DNA of 64,000 bases, taken from NCBI GenBank assembly GCA_024235095.1, contig JACKNC010000001.1:1525501-1589500 (forward strand), given 5' to 3'. The translations under genes and the position numbers were made by a program. A model generated the notes under the pieces. It saw only the letters and a program-made list of their open reading frames with translations. It was not told where the DNA came from and made no database searches. This stretch comes from Gammaproteobacteria bacterium. Its GTDB lineage: Bacteria > Pseudomonadota > Gammaproteobacteria > Competibacterales > Competibacteraceae. Positions 8,636 through 17,407 of the stretch are shown here, one piece after another. Each line of letters begins with the position of its first letter. Position 1 is the first letter of the stretch.

Positions 8636-8902
8636 TCAGGCCGCCATAGCGCGAATATGATGGATCAGGCGGCTCTTGTGGCGGGCGGCTTTGTTGGGGT
8701 GGATTAAACCCTTGCGAGCCATACGATCGATGATCGGCACGGCGATTTGGTATTCCGACTCAGCTTTCGCCTGGTCGCCGGAGCCGATCGCTTTGATCAC
8801 CCGCTTGATATAGGTGCGCAGCATGGACTTCATGCTGGCGTTGTGCTGACGATGCTTCTCCGCCTGGCGGACGCGTTTCTTTGCTTGGGCTGTATTGGCC
8901 AA
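8636..8902 (-). CDS. rpsT: 30S ribosomal protein S20
   Basis: The 88 residues are a complete, strongly basic S20: MANTAQAKKRVRQAEKHRQH at the start, MLRTYIKRV in the middle, and HPNKAARHKSRL near the end. S20 binds 16S rRNA in the small subunit body. The start codon is TTG (8902-8900 on the minus strand) preceded by AAGGAG (plus-strand CTCCTT at 8911-8916), eight bases away. E. coli rpsT also uses UUG, where it is part of autogenous control; the same codon here suggests similar control. The gene diverges from murJ, matching the common arrangement of rpsT next to murJ/ribF/ileS. Confidence 0.95.
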   Translation of the reverse strand: MANTAQAKKRVRQAEKHRQHNASMKSMLRTYIKRVIKAIGSGDQAKAESEYQIAVPIIDRMARKGLIHPNKAARHKSRLIHHIRAMAA

Positions 8903-9063
8903 AATCAGGACTCCTTAAAAACTCACACATCATTAGGATATAAAAAAGTCGATTACTATTGATGTTTCCAATCGGCCTGTCAATCCCCAATCCGGTGCTA
9001 ACCGCTGACAGTTCCAGCCAATCCAGCTATCATCCGCGCCTTTCCACCCCCGGTAAAACCGTC

Positions 9064-10599
9064 ATGAGCAAGGCTCTTCTCAAATCCACCGGCGTGGTCA
9101 GCGCCATGACGTCATTGTCGCGCGTCACCGGCTTTATCCGCGACATGATTTACGCGCAATTGTTCGGCGCTGGCGCCGGCACCGATGCCTTTTTCGTGGC
9201 CTTCCGCATTCCGAACTTCCTGCGTCGCCTGTTTGCTGAGGGAGCGTTCTCCCAAGCCTTCGTACCTGTGTTTTCGGAATATCAGACGCAACGCTCGCCA
9301 GAAGAACTGCGGGAACTGCTCGATCAGGTCGCCGGCACCCTCGGCGCGATCCTGATGTTCATCACCGCGATAGGCGTCCTGGCTGCGCCGGTGTTGATCC
9401 TGATTTTTGCGCCAGGCTTCACCGATGACGCTGACAAATACGAACTGACGGTAGAAATGCTGCGCATTACTTTTCCCTATCTGCTGTTCATTTCGCTGAC
9501 CGCCCTGGCTGGCGGGGTGCTGAACAGTTGCGGGCGTTTTGCCATTCCCGCTGTGACGCCGGTGTTGCTGAACCTGACAATGATCGCCGCCGCTCTGTGG
9601 CTGGCGCCGCTGATGGAGCAGCCGGTAATGGGATTGGCCTGGGGGGTGTTCATTGCCGGAATCATTCAACTGGGTTTCCAAGTTCCGTTTCTACGCCAGG
9701 TTAAATTGTTGCCCCTTCCGCGCTGGGGGTGGGCGGCGCAAGGTGTGCAACAGGTGCTGAAATTAATGCTACCTGCCGTATTCGGTTCGTCGGTCGCTCA
9801 GGTCAACCTATTGATCGACACCCTGCTGGCCTCGTTTCTGGTGTCCGGTAGCGTCAGTTGGCTGTATTACTCCGATCGGCTGGTGGAATTTCCACTCGGT
9901 ATTTTCGGAGTTGCGCTCGGCACGGTGATTTTGCCCCGGTTATCCCGGCAACATGCGAATGCCGCTCAGGGGGATTTCTCCCGCACTCTGGACTGGGCGC
10001 TGCGTTGGGCGCTACTGATTGGCGTACCGGCTACCGTGGCGCTGATCCTGCTGGCCGGCCCCATACTGTCTGCGCTGTTCCAGTATGGCGAATTCGATGC
10101 GCGTGATGTCGAGATGTCGGCCCGCAGCCTGATGGCGTTCGCCCTCGGTCTGGTGGCTTTCATGCTGATCAAGGTGCTGGCACCCGGTTTCTACGCCCGT
10201 CAGGATACCCGCAGTCCGGTCAAGTACGGTGTGATCGCTATGGGTGCCAACACGGCCATGGTGCTGATCCTGATCTGGCCATTGGCGCACGCCGGTCTGG
10301 CGCTGGCGACATCGCTGGCGGCGTTTCTCAACGCTGGGTTGCTATTTTTTAACCTGCGCCGGCGGGACATTTATCAGCCGCAACCGGGCTGGATGCGGTA
10401 TTCGCTGCAATTGACGCTGGCCAATCTGGCGATGGGTGTGGTGTTGTGGTGGGGAACCGGCGATCTGGAAAGCTGGATTCAGGCCAGCGCCCACGAGCGG
10501 TTATGGCGTCTCGCCGGACTCATCGCGGCTGGCGGGGGAAGTTTCCTGCTGACGGCGCTGGCGGCAGGGATACGTCCCAGAGATTTGTTGCATGGGTAA
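9064..10599 (+). CDS. murJ: Lipid II flippase MurJ
   Basis: MurJ moves lipid-linked peptidoglycan precursors across the inner membrane. From the ATG at 9064 the protein has 511 residues, the same length as in E. coli. It starts MSKALLKSTGVVSAMTSLSR and then has VTGFIRDMIYAQLFGAG and FRIPNFLRRLFAEGAFSQAF, the conserved MurJ/MviN N-terminal signature. About 14 hydrophobic segments follow. The frame is open upstream to 8959, but those extra 35 residues are not family-like and the ATG fits better. ribF follows 88 bp downstream in the typical murJ-ribF-ileS order. Confidence 0.93.
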   Translation: MSKALLKSTGVVSAMTSLSRVTGFIRDMIYAQLFGAGAGTDAFFVAFRIPNFLRRLFAEGAFSQAFVPVFSEYQTQRSPEELRELLDQVAGTLGAILMFITAIGVLAAPVLILIFAPGFTDDADKYELTVEMLRITFPYLLFISLTALAGGVLNSCGRFAIPAVTPVLLNLTMIAAALWLAPLMEQPVMGLAWGVFIAGIIQLGFQVPFLRQVKLLPLPRWGWAAQGVQQVLKLMLPAVFGSSVAQVNLLIDTLLASFLVSGSVSWLYYSDRLVEFPLGIFGVALGTVILPRLSRQHANAAQGDFSRTLDWALRWALLIGVPATVALILLAGPILSALFQYGEFDARDVEMSARSLMAFALGLVAFMLIKVLAPGFYARQDTRSPVKYGVIAMGANTAMVLILIWPLAHAGLALATSLAAFLNAGLLFFNLRRRDIYQPQPGWMRYSLQLTLANLAMGVVLWWGTGDLESWIQASAHERLWRLAGLIAAGGGSFLLTALAAGIRPRDLLHG

Positions 10600-10645
10600 T
10601 GCCGATACGAACCCGGCTTTTGCATGAAATTCGCTGTCAACTCCG

Positions 10646-10651
10646 TATAAT
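10646..10651 (+). promoter_or_regulatory. Possible -10 element upstream of ribF
   Basis: A perfect TATAAT lies 36 bp before the ribF ATG. A TTGCAT at 10620-10625 could be the -35 but is 20 bp away, longer than the preferred 17. The 88-bp gap between murJ and ribF is the expected place for a promoter of the ribF-ileS unit. The call rests on the -10 match alone. Confidence 0.3.
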
Positions 10652-10687
10652 CACGAGCTTCGTGAATGTAAGGGCAGCGTAAACGGC

Positions 10688-11770
10688 ATGGAATTCATCC
10701 GTGGTCAACACAATCTTCGTCCTCGACATCATGGCTGCGTGGCCACGATCGGTAATTTTGATGGGGTACACTTGGGGCATCAGGCGATCCTGGCCCAACT
10801 CGCCGAGCTAGCCGGGCGGTTGCGCTTGCCCCGGCTGGTGATTACCTTTGAACCACAACCCCAGGAATTTTTTGCAGGGCCTGCGGCGCCGCCCGCCCGG
10901 CTGATGCGGCTGCGCGAGAAATTGCTGGCCCTGGAGGGACTGGGTATCGAGCGCGTGCTGTGCCTGGCCTTCGACCAGCGGTTAGCGGCGATGCCAGCGG
11001 AGACATTTATCGAGGATCTGCTGGTGGCCCGGCTGGGCGTTCGTCATCTCGTAATTGGCGATGATTTCCGGTTCGGCTACCGCCGCGCTGGCGATTTCGC
11101 CATGCTGGTCAGCGCCGGTCAACAACACGGTTTCGAGGTCGTCGATAATAACAGCTATATGGTCGACGGCGAGCGGGTCAGCAGCACCCGAGTCCGGCAA
11201 GCGCTGGGGTGGGGTGATCTGGAACTGGCGGCGCAACTGCTGGGCCGGCCCTATGACATGTGCGGACGGGTGGCGCATGGCGACCGGCGGGGGCGCACCC
11301 TGGGTTTTCCAACCGCCAACATCTATCTGCACCGCCGGGCGACGCCGGTTTATGGCGTTTATGCCGTGGTCATGAGCGGGCCGGGCCTGAAGCTCTGGCC
11401 GGGCGTCGCCAACGTGGGCCGTCGTCCCACTGTGCAAGGCGTTCGCGAGCAACTGGAAGTTCATCTGCTGGATTTCCAGGGAGACCTCTACGGTAAGCAT
11501 GTCAAAGTCGATTTCCTGCACTATTTGCGCCCTGAGCAACGCTTCGCCTCCCTGGACGCGCTGCGCCAGCAAATCCAGCAGGACGAGCAGGAGGCCCGCA
11601 ACTGGTTTGCGGCGCGCGGGATTCTACAGGCTCCCTCCTCACCCTCAACCCCTCTTCCACCTGGGGAGAGAGGGGCAAATTCCTCATCCCCAACCTCTCT
11701 TCCATCCAGGGAGAAGGGGGTTCATCCTTCATCTTCCGCTGCTCTCCCGCAAGGAAAGAGGAGCGCCTGA
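10688..11770 (+). CDS. ribF: Bifunctional riboflavin kinase / FAD synthetase
   Basis: RibF makes FMN from riboflavin and then FAD. The adenylyltransferase domain comes first, with TIGNFDGVHLGHQAIL at about residues 19-34 and the ERVSSTRVRQAL segment near 161-172. The flavokinase domain follows, with GRVAHGDRRGRTLGFPTANI near 194-213. The protein has 360 residues, about 45 more than usual. The extra C-terminus (from about residue 315, rich in Pro and Ser) is translated from a palindromic repeat and has no counterpart in the family. The start is the ATG at 10688. ileS follows after 23 bp, as in many gammaproteobacteria. Confidence 0.93.
   Translation: MEFIRGQHNLRPRHHGCVATIGNFDGVHLGHQAILAQLAELAGRLRLPRLVITFEPQPQEFFAGPAAPPARLMRLREKLLALEGLGIERVLCLAFDQRLAAMPAETFIEDLLVARLGVRHLVIGDDFRFGYRRAGDFAMLVSAGQQHGFEVVDNNSYMVDGERVSSTRVRQALGWGDLELAAQLLGRPYDMCGRVAHGDRRGRTLGFPTANIYLHRRATPVYGVYAVVMSGPGLKLWPGVANVGRRPTVQGVREQLEVHLLDFQGDLYGKHVKVDFLHYLRPEQRFASLDALRQQIQQDEQEARNWFAARGILQAPSSPSTPLPPGERGANSSSPTSLPSREKGVHPSSSAALPQGKRSA
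11632..11763. repeat. C/T-rich palindromic repeat translated as the RibF C-terminus
   Basis: Two imperfect units follow each other. Each has a pyrimidine-rich arm (AACCCCTCTTCCACC; AACCTCTCTTCCATC) paired with a purine-rich arm (GGGGAGAGAGGGG; AGGGAGAAGGGGG). A third half-unit (GCTCTCCCGCAAGGAAAGAGG) ends at about 11763. The block reads through in the ribF frame and so adds about 45 codons. Such units are normally intergenic repeats. Confidence 0.6.
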
Positions 11771-11793
11771 GTACTGGTTTCCAGAGGTTCATC

Positions 11794-14628
11794 GTGGCCG
11801 ATTATAAAGACACTCTCAACCTGCCCCAGACCGCCTTTCCCATGAAGGCTGACCTTGCCAGACGCGAGCCGGATTTGCTGCGTTATTGGCGGGAGCTGGA
11901 TTTGTACCCTCGTCAGCGTGTTGAATTTGCGGGCCGGCCTAAATTCGTGCTGCACGATGGCCCGCCCTACGCCAACGGGGTGATTCATATCGGCCACGCT
12001 GTCAACAAGGTGCTTAAGGACATCATTGTTAAATCCAGGACGCTGAGCGGCTTTGACGCGCCCTACGTGCCGGGCTGGGATTGCCATGGACTGCCGATTG
12101 AGCAGGTGGTGGAAAAGAAACTGGGCAAAGTGGGCGTTAAAGTGGACGCTCATCAGTTCCGCGACGCCTGCCGGGCGTTCGCCGCTGAGCAGGTGGCCAG
12201 CCAGAGCGCGGATTTCCAGCGCTTAGGCATCCTCGGCGACTGGGCGAATCCCTATCTGACCATGGATTTCCGCGCTGAAGCCGACATCGTGCGCTCGCTG
12301 GCGCGTATTATCGCTAACGGCCATCTCTATCGCGGCTCGAAGCCGGTGTATTGGTGCATTGACTGTGGTTCATCGCTGGCGGAAGCCGAGGTTGAATATG
12401 AAGACCGCGAGTCGCAAGCGATTGACGTGCGCTTTCCGGTAGCGAACTCTGAAGCGCTACTGGCGCGGCTGCGGCATGTCGAGGGCCACACCGGTCAGGG
12501 ACCTTTATCAGTAGTGATCTGGACGACGACGCCGTGGACCTTGCCGGCAAATCAGGCGGTGGCGCTCAATCCGGGGCTGGAATATGTGGTGGTTCAGGTC
12601 GAGACTGACCAGGGTCGAGAACGGTTGGTGGTTGCGGAGGCGCTATTGCAAGACTCACTGGCGCGCTGGAGGATCGACGATTATCTGGTATTGGCGCATG
12701 GCCTGGGCAACGATCTGGAAGGGCTGGCCTTGCGCCATCCGTTCTATGACCGGGAAGTTCCGGTGATTCTTGGCGATCATGTCACCACGGAAGCCGGCAC
12801 GGGCGCAGTGCATACCGCCCCGGCCCATGGTCAGGAGGACTATGTGGTCGGGTCCCGCTACGGATTGCCGGTGGAGAATCCCGTCGGCCCGGATGGCAAG
12901 TTTTTGGCTGATACCCCACTGTTCGCCGGGCTGCATGTCTTCGCCGCCAACGAACGGGTGATCGACGCGCTCAAAGCGCACGGCATGTTGTTGCGCGTGG
13001 CTGGGTTGAAGCACAGTTATCCACATTGCTGGCGGCATAAGACCCCAGTCATTTTCCGCGCTACGTCGCAATGGTTCATCGGCATGGATCAACACGGACT
13101 GCGCGCCCGCGCCCTGGAAGAGATCAAAAAAGTTCGTTTCACTCCGGACTGGGGCGAGGCGCGACTGCAGGGCATGGTCGCTAACCGTCCGGACTGGTGC
13201 GTCTCCCGCCAGCGCTATTGGGGCGTACCGATGACCTTGTTCACTCATAAAAAAACTGGGGAGTTACATCCGCGCACCCAGGAACTGATGGAGCAGGTCG
13301 CGCAACGTATTGAACAGGGCGGCATCGACGCCTGGTTCGGGCTGGACCCGGTGGATTTACTGGGCGAAGAAGCGGCGGAGTATGACAAGGCGCCGGATAC
13401 GTTGGATGTGTGGTTCGACTCCGGCACGACCCATCTTTCGGTGCTGGAGCGGCGTTCCGAACTGCATTTTCCGGCGGAACTGTACCTGGAAGGCTCGGAT
13501 CAGCATCGCGGTTGGTTTCAGTCCTCGCTGCTGGCGTCAACCGCCATGCGCGGAGTTGCGCCCTATAAAGGGTTATTAACGCATGGTTTCACCGTCGATG
13601 CCCAGGGCCGCAAGATGTCCAAGTCGCTGGGCAATGTGGTCGCGCCGCAGAAAGTGGTCAATTCGCTGGGTGCTGACGTGTTGCGCCTGTGGGTGGCGGC
13701 GACGGATTATCGCGCTGAAATGGGCGTTTCTGACGAAATTCTCAAGCGCACCGCAGACTCCTATCGGCGGATGCGCAACACCGCCCGGTTTCTGCTGGCG
13801 AATTTGAACGGCTTCGATCCGGTGCAGCATCAAGTGCCTCCGGAACAGATGCTGGCGCTGGATCGCTGGGCGGTGGATCGCACCCGGCGCTTGCAGGAGG
13901 AGATTCTGGAGGCTTACGATCAGTATGTTTTCCATCTGATTTATCAGAAAATTCATAACTTCTGCTCGGTAGACATGGGCAGTTTGTACCTGGACATCAT
14001 CAAGGATCGCCAGTACACCACCGGTCGCGACAGCATCGCCCGGCGTTCAGCGCAGACCGCCATGCACCATATTCTGGAAGCGATGACCCGCTGGCTGGCG
14101 CCGATTCTCAGCTTCACCGCTGAGGAAATCTGGCGGAACCTACCCGGCGAACACGGTCCTTCGGTGTTCCTGGCGACCTGGTATGAAGGCTTGTTCGCCG
14201 TGGATGACGCAGAGTCGTTGAACGCCGCCTGCTGGGAGCGCCTGATCACCGTGCGCGAGGCCGTGAGCAAGAAGCTGGAGCAGGCGCGGGTCGCGGGTGA
14301 TATTGGCTCGTCGCTGGACGCCGAGGTGGATGTGTACTGTGATGGCGAACTGGCGGCGGATCTGGGACGGCTGGCCGATGAGTTGCGGTTCTTTTTGATC
14401 ACATCCTACGCCCGCGTTCGTCCCTTGACCGAAGCGCCGGCAGACGCTGAAACGCTGTCTGTGAACGGTCAATCACTGGTGGTTCAAGTAACAGCCAGCG
14501 CGTATGACAAGTGTGTCCGCTGCTGGCATCATCGCAAGGATGTGGGGCAAAACGCCGAACACCCGGAACTGTGCGGGCGCTGTGTGGAGAATGCGTTTGG
14601 GATCGGAGAGGACAGGAGGTTTGCTTGA
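11794..14628 (+). CDS. ileS: Isoleucyl-tRNA synthetase
   Basis: The protein has 944 residues, the length of the class Ia bacterial enzyme, and charges tRNA-Ile with isoleucine. The start is the GTG at 11794, giving MADYKDTLNLPQTAFPMKAD. The ATP-binding HIGH motif is in YANGVIHIGHAVNKVLKD at about residues 60-77. The editing (CP1) domain has WTTTPWTLPAN near 235-245. KMSKSLGN lies near 606-613. The C-terminus ends with a zinc-binding four-Cys module (CVRCWHH...CGRCVENAFG). It follows ribF, but lspA, usually next in this cluster, is missing and pyrC follows instead. Confidence 0.96.
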   Translation: MADYKDTLNLPQTAFPMKADLARREPDLLRYWRELDLYPRQRVEFAGRPKFVLHDGPPYANGVIHIGHAVNKVLKDIIVKSRTLSGFDAPYVPGWDCHGLPIEQVVEKKLGKVGVKVDAHQFRDACRAFAAEQVASQSADFQRLGILGDWANPYLTMDFRAEADIVRSLARIIANGHLYRGSKPVYWCIDCGSSLAEAEVEYEDRESQAIDVRFPVANSEALLARLRHVEGHTGQGPLSVVIWTTTPWTLPANQAVALNPGLEYVVVQVETDQGRERLVVAEALLQDSLARWRIDDYLVLAHGLGNDLEGLALRHPFYDREVPVILGDHVTTEAGTGAVHTAPAHGQEDYVVGSRYGLPVENPVGPDGKFLADTPLFAGLHVFAANERVIDALKAHGMLLRVAGLKHSYPHCWRHKTPVIFRATSQWFIGMDQHGLRARALEEIKKVRFTPDWGEARLQGMVANRPDWCVSRQRYWGVPMTLFTHKKTGELHPRTQELMEQVAQRIEQGGIDAWFGLDPVDLLGEEAAEYDKAPDTLDVWFDSGTTHLSVLERRSELHFPAELYLEGSDQHRGWFQSSLLASTAMRGVAPYKGLLTHGFTVDAQGRKMSKSLGNVVAPQKVVNSLGADVLRLWVAATDYRAEMGVSDEILKRTADSYRRMRNTARFLLANLNGFDPVQHQVPPEQMLALDRWAVDRTRRLQEEILEAYDQYVFHLIYQKIHNFCSVDMGSLYLDIIKDRQYTTGRDSIARRSAQTAMHHILEAMTRWLAPILSFTAEEIWRNLPGEHGPSVFLATWYEGLFAVDDAESLNAACWERLITVREAVSKKLEQARVAGDIGSSLDAEVDVYCDGELAADLGRLADELRFFLITSYARVRPLTEAPADAETLSVNGQSLVVQVTASAYDKCVRCWHHRKDVGQNAEHPELCGRCVENAFGIGEDRRFA

Positions 14629-14647
14629 GAGAGAAGCCCTCTCTCAA
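14625..14647 (+). terminator. Hairpin at the end of ileS
   Basis: A perfect 9-bp stem (TTGAGAGAG / CTCTCTCAA) with a 5-base loop overlaps the ileS stop codon and is followed by TTTA. The T-run is short, so termination may be weak. It sits 17 bp before the pyrC start. Confidence 0.4.
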
Positions 14648-14663
14648 TTTATAGGAACCGGTT

Positions 14664-15698
14664 ATGAATACGCTCACGCTGACCCGCCCCGACGATTGGC
14701 ACCTTCATGTTCGCGATGGCGCTGCGCTGCGCGCGGTTGTTCCGCACAGCGCTCGGCAATTCGCCCGCGCGATCATCATGCCCAACCTGCGCCCTCCGGT
14801 CGCCACGACCGAACAGGCGTTGGCCTACCGAACGCGCATTTTGGACGCGGCGCCCACTGGGATGGATTTCCAGCCCCTGATGACGTTGTATCTAACCGAC
14901 CATACATCGCCCGCCGAGATTGCCCGCGCCCAGGATTCGGGTCATGTCCATGCGGTTAAGCTTTACCCGGCGGGCGCTACCACCAATGCCGACGCCGGCG
15001 TCACTGCCATCGAAAAAGCGAGTCCCGTACTGGAGGCCATGCAGGCTCAGGGCATGCCCTTGCTGGTTCACGGCGAGGTTACCGACCCTGCGGTCGATAT
15101 CTTTGACCGTGAGGCGGTATTCATCGCGCGGGTATTGATCCCACTACTCCATGATTTCCCGGAGCTGAAAGTGATCATGGAACATATTACCACGCAGGAA
15201 GCAGCCGATTTTGTAAGGGATGCGCCGGCCATGGTGGCGGCGACCATCACCGCTCATCATCTTCTCTACAACCGCAATGCGCTCTTTCAGGGCGGGGTTC
15301 GCCCACACTACTACTGTTTGCCGGTGCTGAAACGCGAGCGGCATCGCCAGGCGCTGATTAAAGCAGCGACCAGCGGCAATTCCAAATTCTTTCTCGGCAC
15401 TGACAGCGCCCCGCATCCGCGCCAAGGCAAGGAAACCGCCTGTGGTTGCGCCGGTTGCTACACCGCTCACGCTGCGCTGGAACTGTATGCCGAGGTTTTC
15501 GAGGCCGCCGGCGTGCTGGACAAACTGGAAGCCTTTGCCAGTTTCCATGGCGCGGACTTTTACGGTCTACCGCGTAATACTGCAACAATCACCCTGCAAC
15601 GCCGGGCAAATCCAATTCCCGAATCTTTCCCGTTCGGCGAGGACGAATTGATTCCACTGCGGGCCGGGGAAATTCTGAATTGGCGACTGGCGGATTGA
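14664..15698 (+). CDS. pyrC: Dihydroorotase
   Basis: PyrC closes carbamoyl aspartate to dihydroorotate in pyrimidine synthesis. The 344 residues match the class II (E. coli-type) enzyme. RPDDWHLHVRDG at residues 9-20 holds the two metal-binding His. KLYPAGATTNADAGV near 96-110 carries the carbamylated Lys and the following loop. LVHGE lies near 134, MEHITT near 172, and FLGTDSAPHPRQGKE near 242-256 carries the catalytic Asp. A ribosome site (AGGAA) precedes the ATG. It is preceded by ileS rather than by other pyrimidine genes and appears complete. Confidence 0.95.
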   Translation: MNTLTLTRPDDWHLHVRDGAALRAVVPHSARQFARAIIMPNLRPPVATTEQALAYRTRILDAAPTGMDFQPLMTLYLTDHTSPAEIARAQDSGHVHAVKLYPAGATTNADAGVTAIEKASPVLEAMQAQGMPLLVHGEVTDPAVDIFDREAVFIARVLIPLLHDFPELKVIMEHITTQEAADFVRDAPAMVAATITAHHLLYNRNALFQGGVRPHYYCLPVLKRERHRQALIKAATSGNSKFFLGTDSAPHPRQGKETACGCAGCYTAHAALELYAEVFEAAGVLDKLEAFASFHGADFYGLPRNTATITLQRRANPIPESFPFGEDELIPLRAGEILNWRLAD

Positions 15699-15844
15699 AT
15701 GGCTTGCCTGGAGCCTGATGCCTGGTTTCAATAGTATGTTCGCTCTAATTTTGCTTGCTAAAGTAACCTCAACAAAGGTTGAAACCCGCCGGGAAACATG
15801 AGAAACCGGCATCTGAATCAAGACCTTGAGTCGAGGAGAGTATC

Positions 15845-16234
15845 ATGGCAAGCGTGGCGTTGAAGAATATTACCGAGGCTCCGGCCGTCGCCAATATCCG
15901 CGAATCAGCCAATCGCATCTGGCTGGCCGGTCTGGGGGCTTTTTCGAAGACCCAGGAAGAAGGCGAAAAATTGTTCCAAGCATTAGTCAAGGAAGGCGAG
16001 CAGGTTGAAAAACGAGCCAGAGAAATGACTGAGGCTCGGGTCGAAGAAGCCAGGGGCAAGGTCGTTGAACTCCAGGGAAAGGCGAGTCAACAGTTTGATC
16101 GCCTGGAAGAGCTGTTCCAGGAACGGGTTGCGCAAGTGCTTCATCGCTTGGGTGTCCCCACCCAGGAAGATATTCAGGAATTGACCCGGCGCGTCGAGGA
16201 GCTGAATCAAAGTGTTCTGGCGCTGAAGAAGTAA
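15845..16234 (+). CDS. Phasin family protein (PHA granule-associated)
   Basis: The protein has 129 residues and resembles PhaI/PhaF-type phasins, which coat polyhydroxyalkanoate granules. The N-terminal segment (residues 19-45, ESANRIWLAGLGAFSKTQEE) is the conserved granule-binding helix. A long amphipathic Glu/Arg/Lys-rich coiled coil follows up to the C-terminus (LTRRVEELNQSVLALKK). A GAGGAGAG ribosome site lies just before the ATG. The gene stands alone between pyrC and argB with 146 bp of upstream space, so it probably has its own promoter. No PHA synthase is in the window. The stop codon coincides with the first bases of a dispersed repeat. Confidence 0.85.
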   Translation: MASVALKNITEAPAVANIRESANRIWLAGLGAFSKTQEEGEKLFQALVKEGEQVEKRAREMTEARVEEARGKVVELQGKASQQFDRLEELFQERVAQVLHRLGVPTQEDIQELTRRVEELNQSVLALKK

Positions 16235-16315
16235 TACCGTTTCTCGATAAGTTTCGAACCCTGGATTCCCCCCTTTAGCAAAGGGGGGTGAGGAGAGATT
16301 TGAACGCCGTGGATT
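16232..16315. repeat. Dispersed repeat, copy 1 (starts at the phasin stop codon)
   Basis: The unit reads TAATACCGTTTCTCG at its left end, then a palindrome (CCCCCCTTTAGCAAAGGGGGG, at 16268-16288), then a GAGGAGAGATTTGAA segment ending near GTGGATT. A second copy begins at 30574 with the same left end. The first TAA of the unit is the stop codon of the phasin gene. It lies within the 209-bp gap before argB. Confidence 0.7.
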
Positions 16316-16443
16316 GCCCTGGGGCTGGCAGTCATTGATGGTGCCGTTGGAGAAATCAGCCGTTATGGAATAAGAAAGTGATTTTCGATACGCTACCTGG
16401 CTTTGTAGTTTGACGCTTTTTTATCCAGAGGTTGACTCCCATT

Positions 16444-17337
16444 ATGGCCCTTGACGCCCAGGCCGCCACCCATGTGGCGCATATTCTTACCGAATCTTTG
16501 CCCTATATCCGCCGCTTTGCCGGCAAAACTTTCGTAATCAAGTACGGCGGCAACGCTATGGAAAGCGACGAGCTGAAAAACAGTTTCGCCCGCGACATCG
16601 TGCTAATGAAGCTAGTCGGGTTTAACCCGGTTGTGGTGCATGGCGGTGGCCCGCAGATCAGCCAACTGCTCAAGCGCATCGGCAAGGAAAGCCGTTTCGT
16701 CGATGGCATGCGGGTCACGGACAGCGAGACCATGGATGTGGTCGAGATGGTCCTCGGTGGCCTGGTCAACAAGGAAATCGTCAATAACGTCAACCGGCAT
16801 GGTGGTCGTGCGGTTGGATTGACCGGCAAGGACGGCGACCTGATCCATGCGCGCAAACTGACCATTTCCCGCAAGAGTCCCGAACTGGAAGCCCCGGAAA
16901 TTATCGACATCGGTCATGTCGGTGAAGTGGCCAGCATCGACGCAGCAATTATCAACACACTGATTCACGATGATTTTATCCCTATCATTGCGCCCATCGG
17001 AGTGGGCAATGAAGGCGAGTCCTACAACATTAACGCTGATCTGGTCGCCGGTAAGATCGCCGAAGTGTTGCACGCCGAGAAGCTGATTCTGCTGACCGAT
17101 ACAACCGGCGTACTCGATCAGGAAGGCCATTTGTTGACCGGTCTTGGCGCTCGTCAGGTGCAGGCGCTAATCGATGACGGCACAATCCACGGCGGGATGC
17201 TGCCCAAGATCGCCTGCGCCCTGGATGCCGTGCGCGCCGGCGTCAAGGCGGCGCATATCATCGATGGGCGGATCGAACACGCGGCGCTGGTGGAGTTGTT
17301 CACCGACGCCGGTATTGGGACGCTGATTCGCGGGTAA
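16444..17337 (+). CDS. argB: Acetylglutamate kinase
   Basis: ArgB phosphorylates N-acetylglutamate in arginine synthesis. The protein has 297 residues from the ATG at 16444 (a TTG at 16432 is possible but too close to the AGAGG site at 16426-16430). FVIKYGGNAM at about residues 27-36 holds the phosphate-binding Lys, VVHGGGPQIS near 63-72 the glycine-rich loop, and NINADLVAGKIAEVL near 195-209 the substrate-binding Asn/Asp. ILLTDTTGVLD follows. It is a single gene here; other arg genes are not in the window. Confidence 0.95.
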   Translation: MALDAQAATHVAHILTESLPYIRRFAGKTFVIKYGGNAMESDELKNSFARDIVLMKLVGFNPVVVHGGGPQISQLLKRIGKESRFVDGMRVTDSETMDVVEMVLGGLVNKEIVNNVNRHGGRAVGLTGKDGDLIHARKLTISRKSPELEAPEIIDIGHVGEVASIDAAIINTLIHDDFIPIIAPIGVGNEGESYNINADLVAGKIAEVLHAEKLILLTDTTGVLDQEGHLLTGLGARQVQALIDDGTIHGGMLPKIACALDAVRAGVKAAHIIDGRIEHAALVELFTDAGIGTLIRG

Positions 17338-17407
17338 CTGCTTCTAATGTAAGTTCGCAACGGCTGAACTAAAGTTTAGGGGACTCCCGAACTGCGAGAT
17401 CGCCGCC

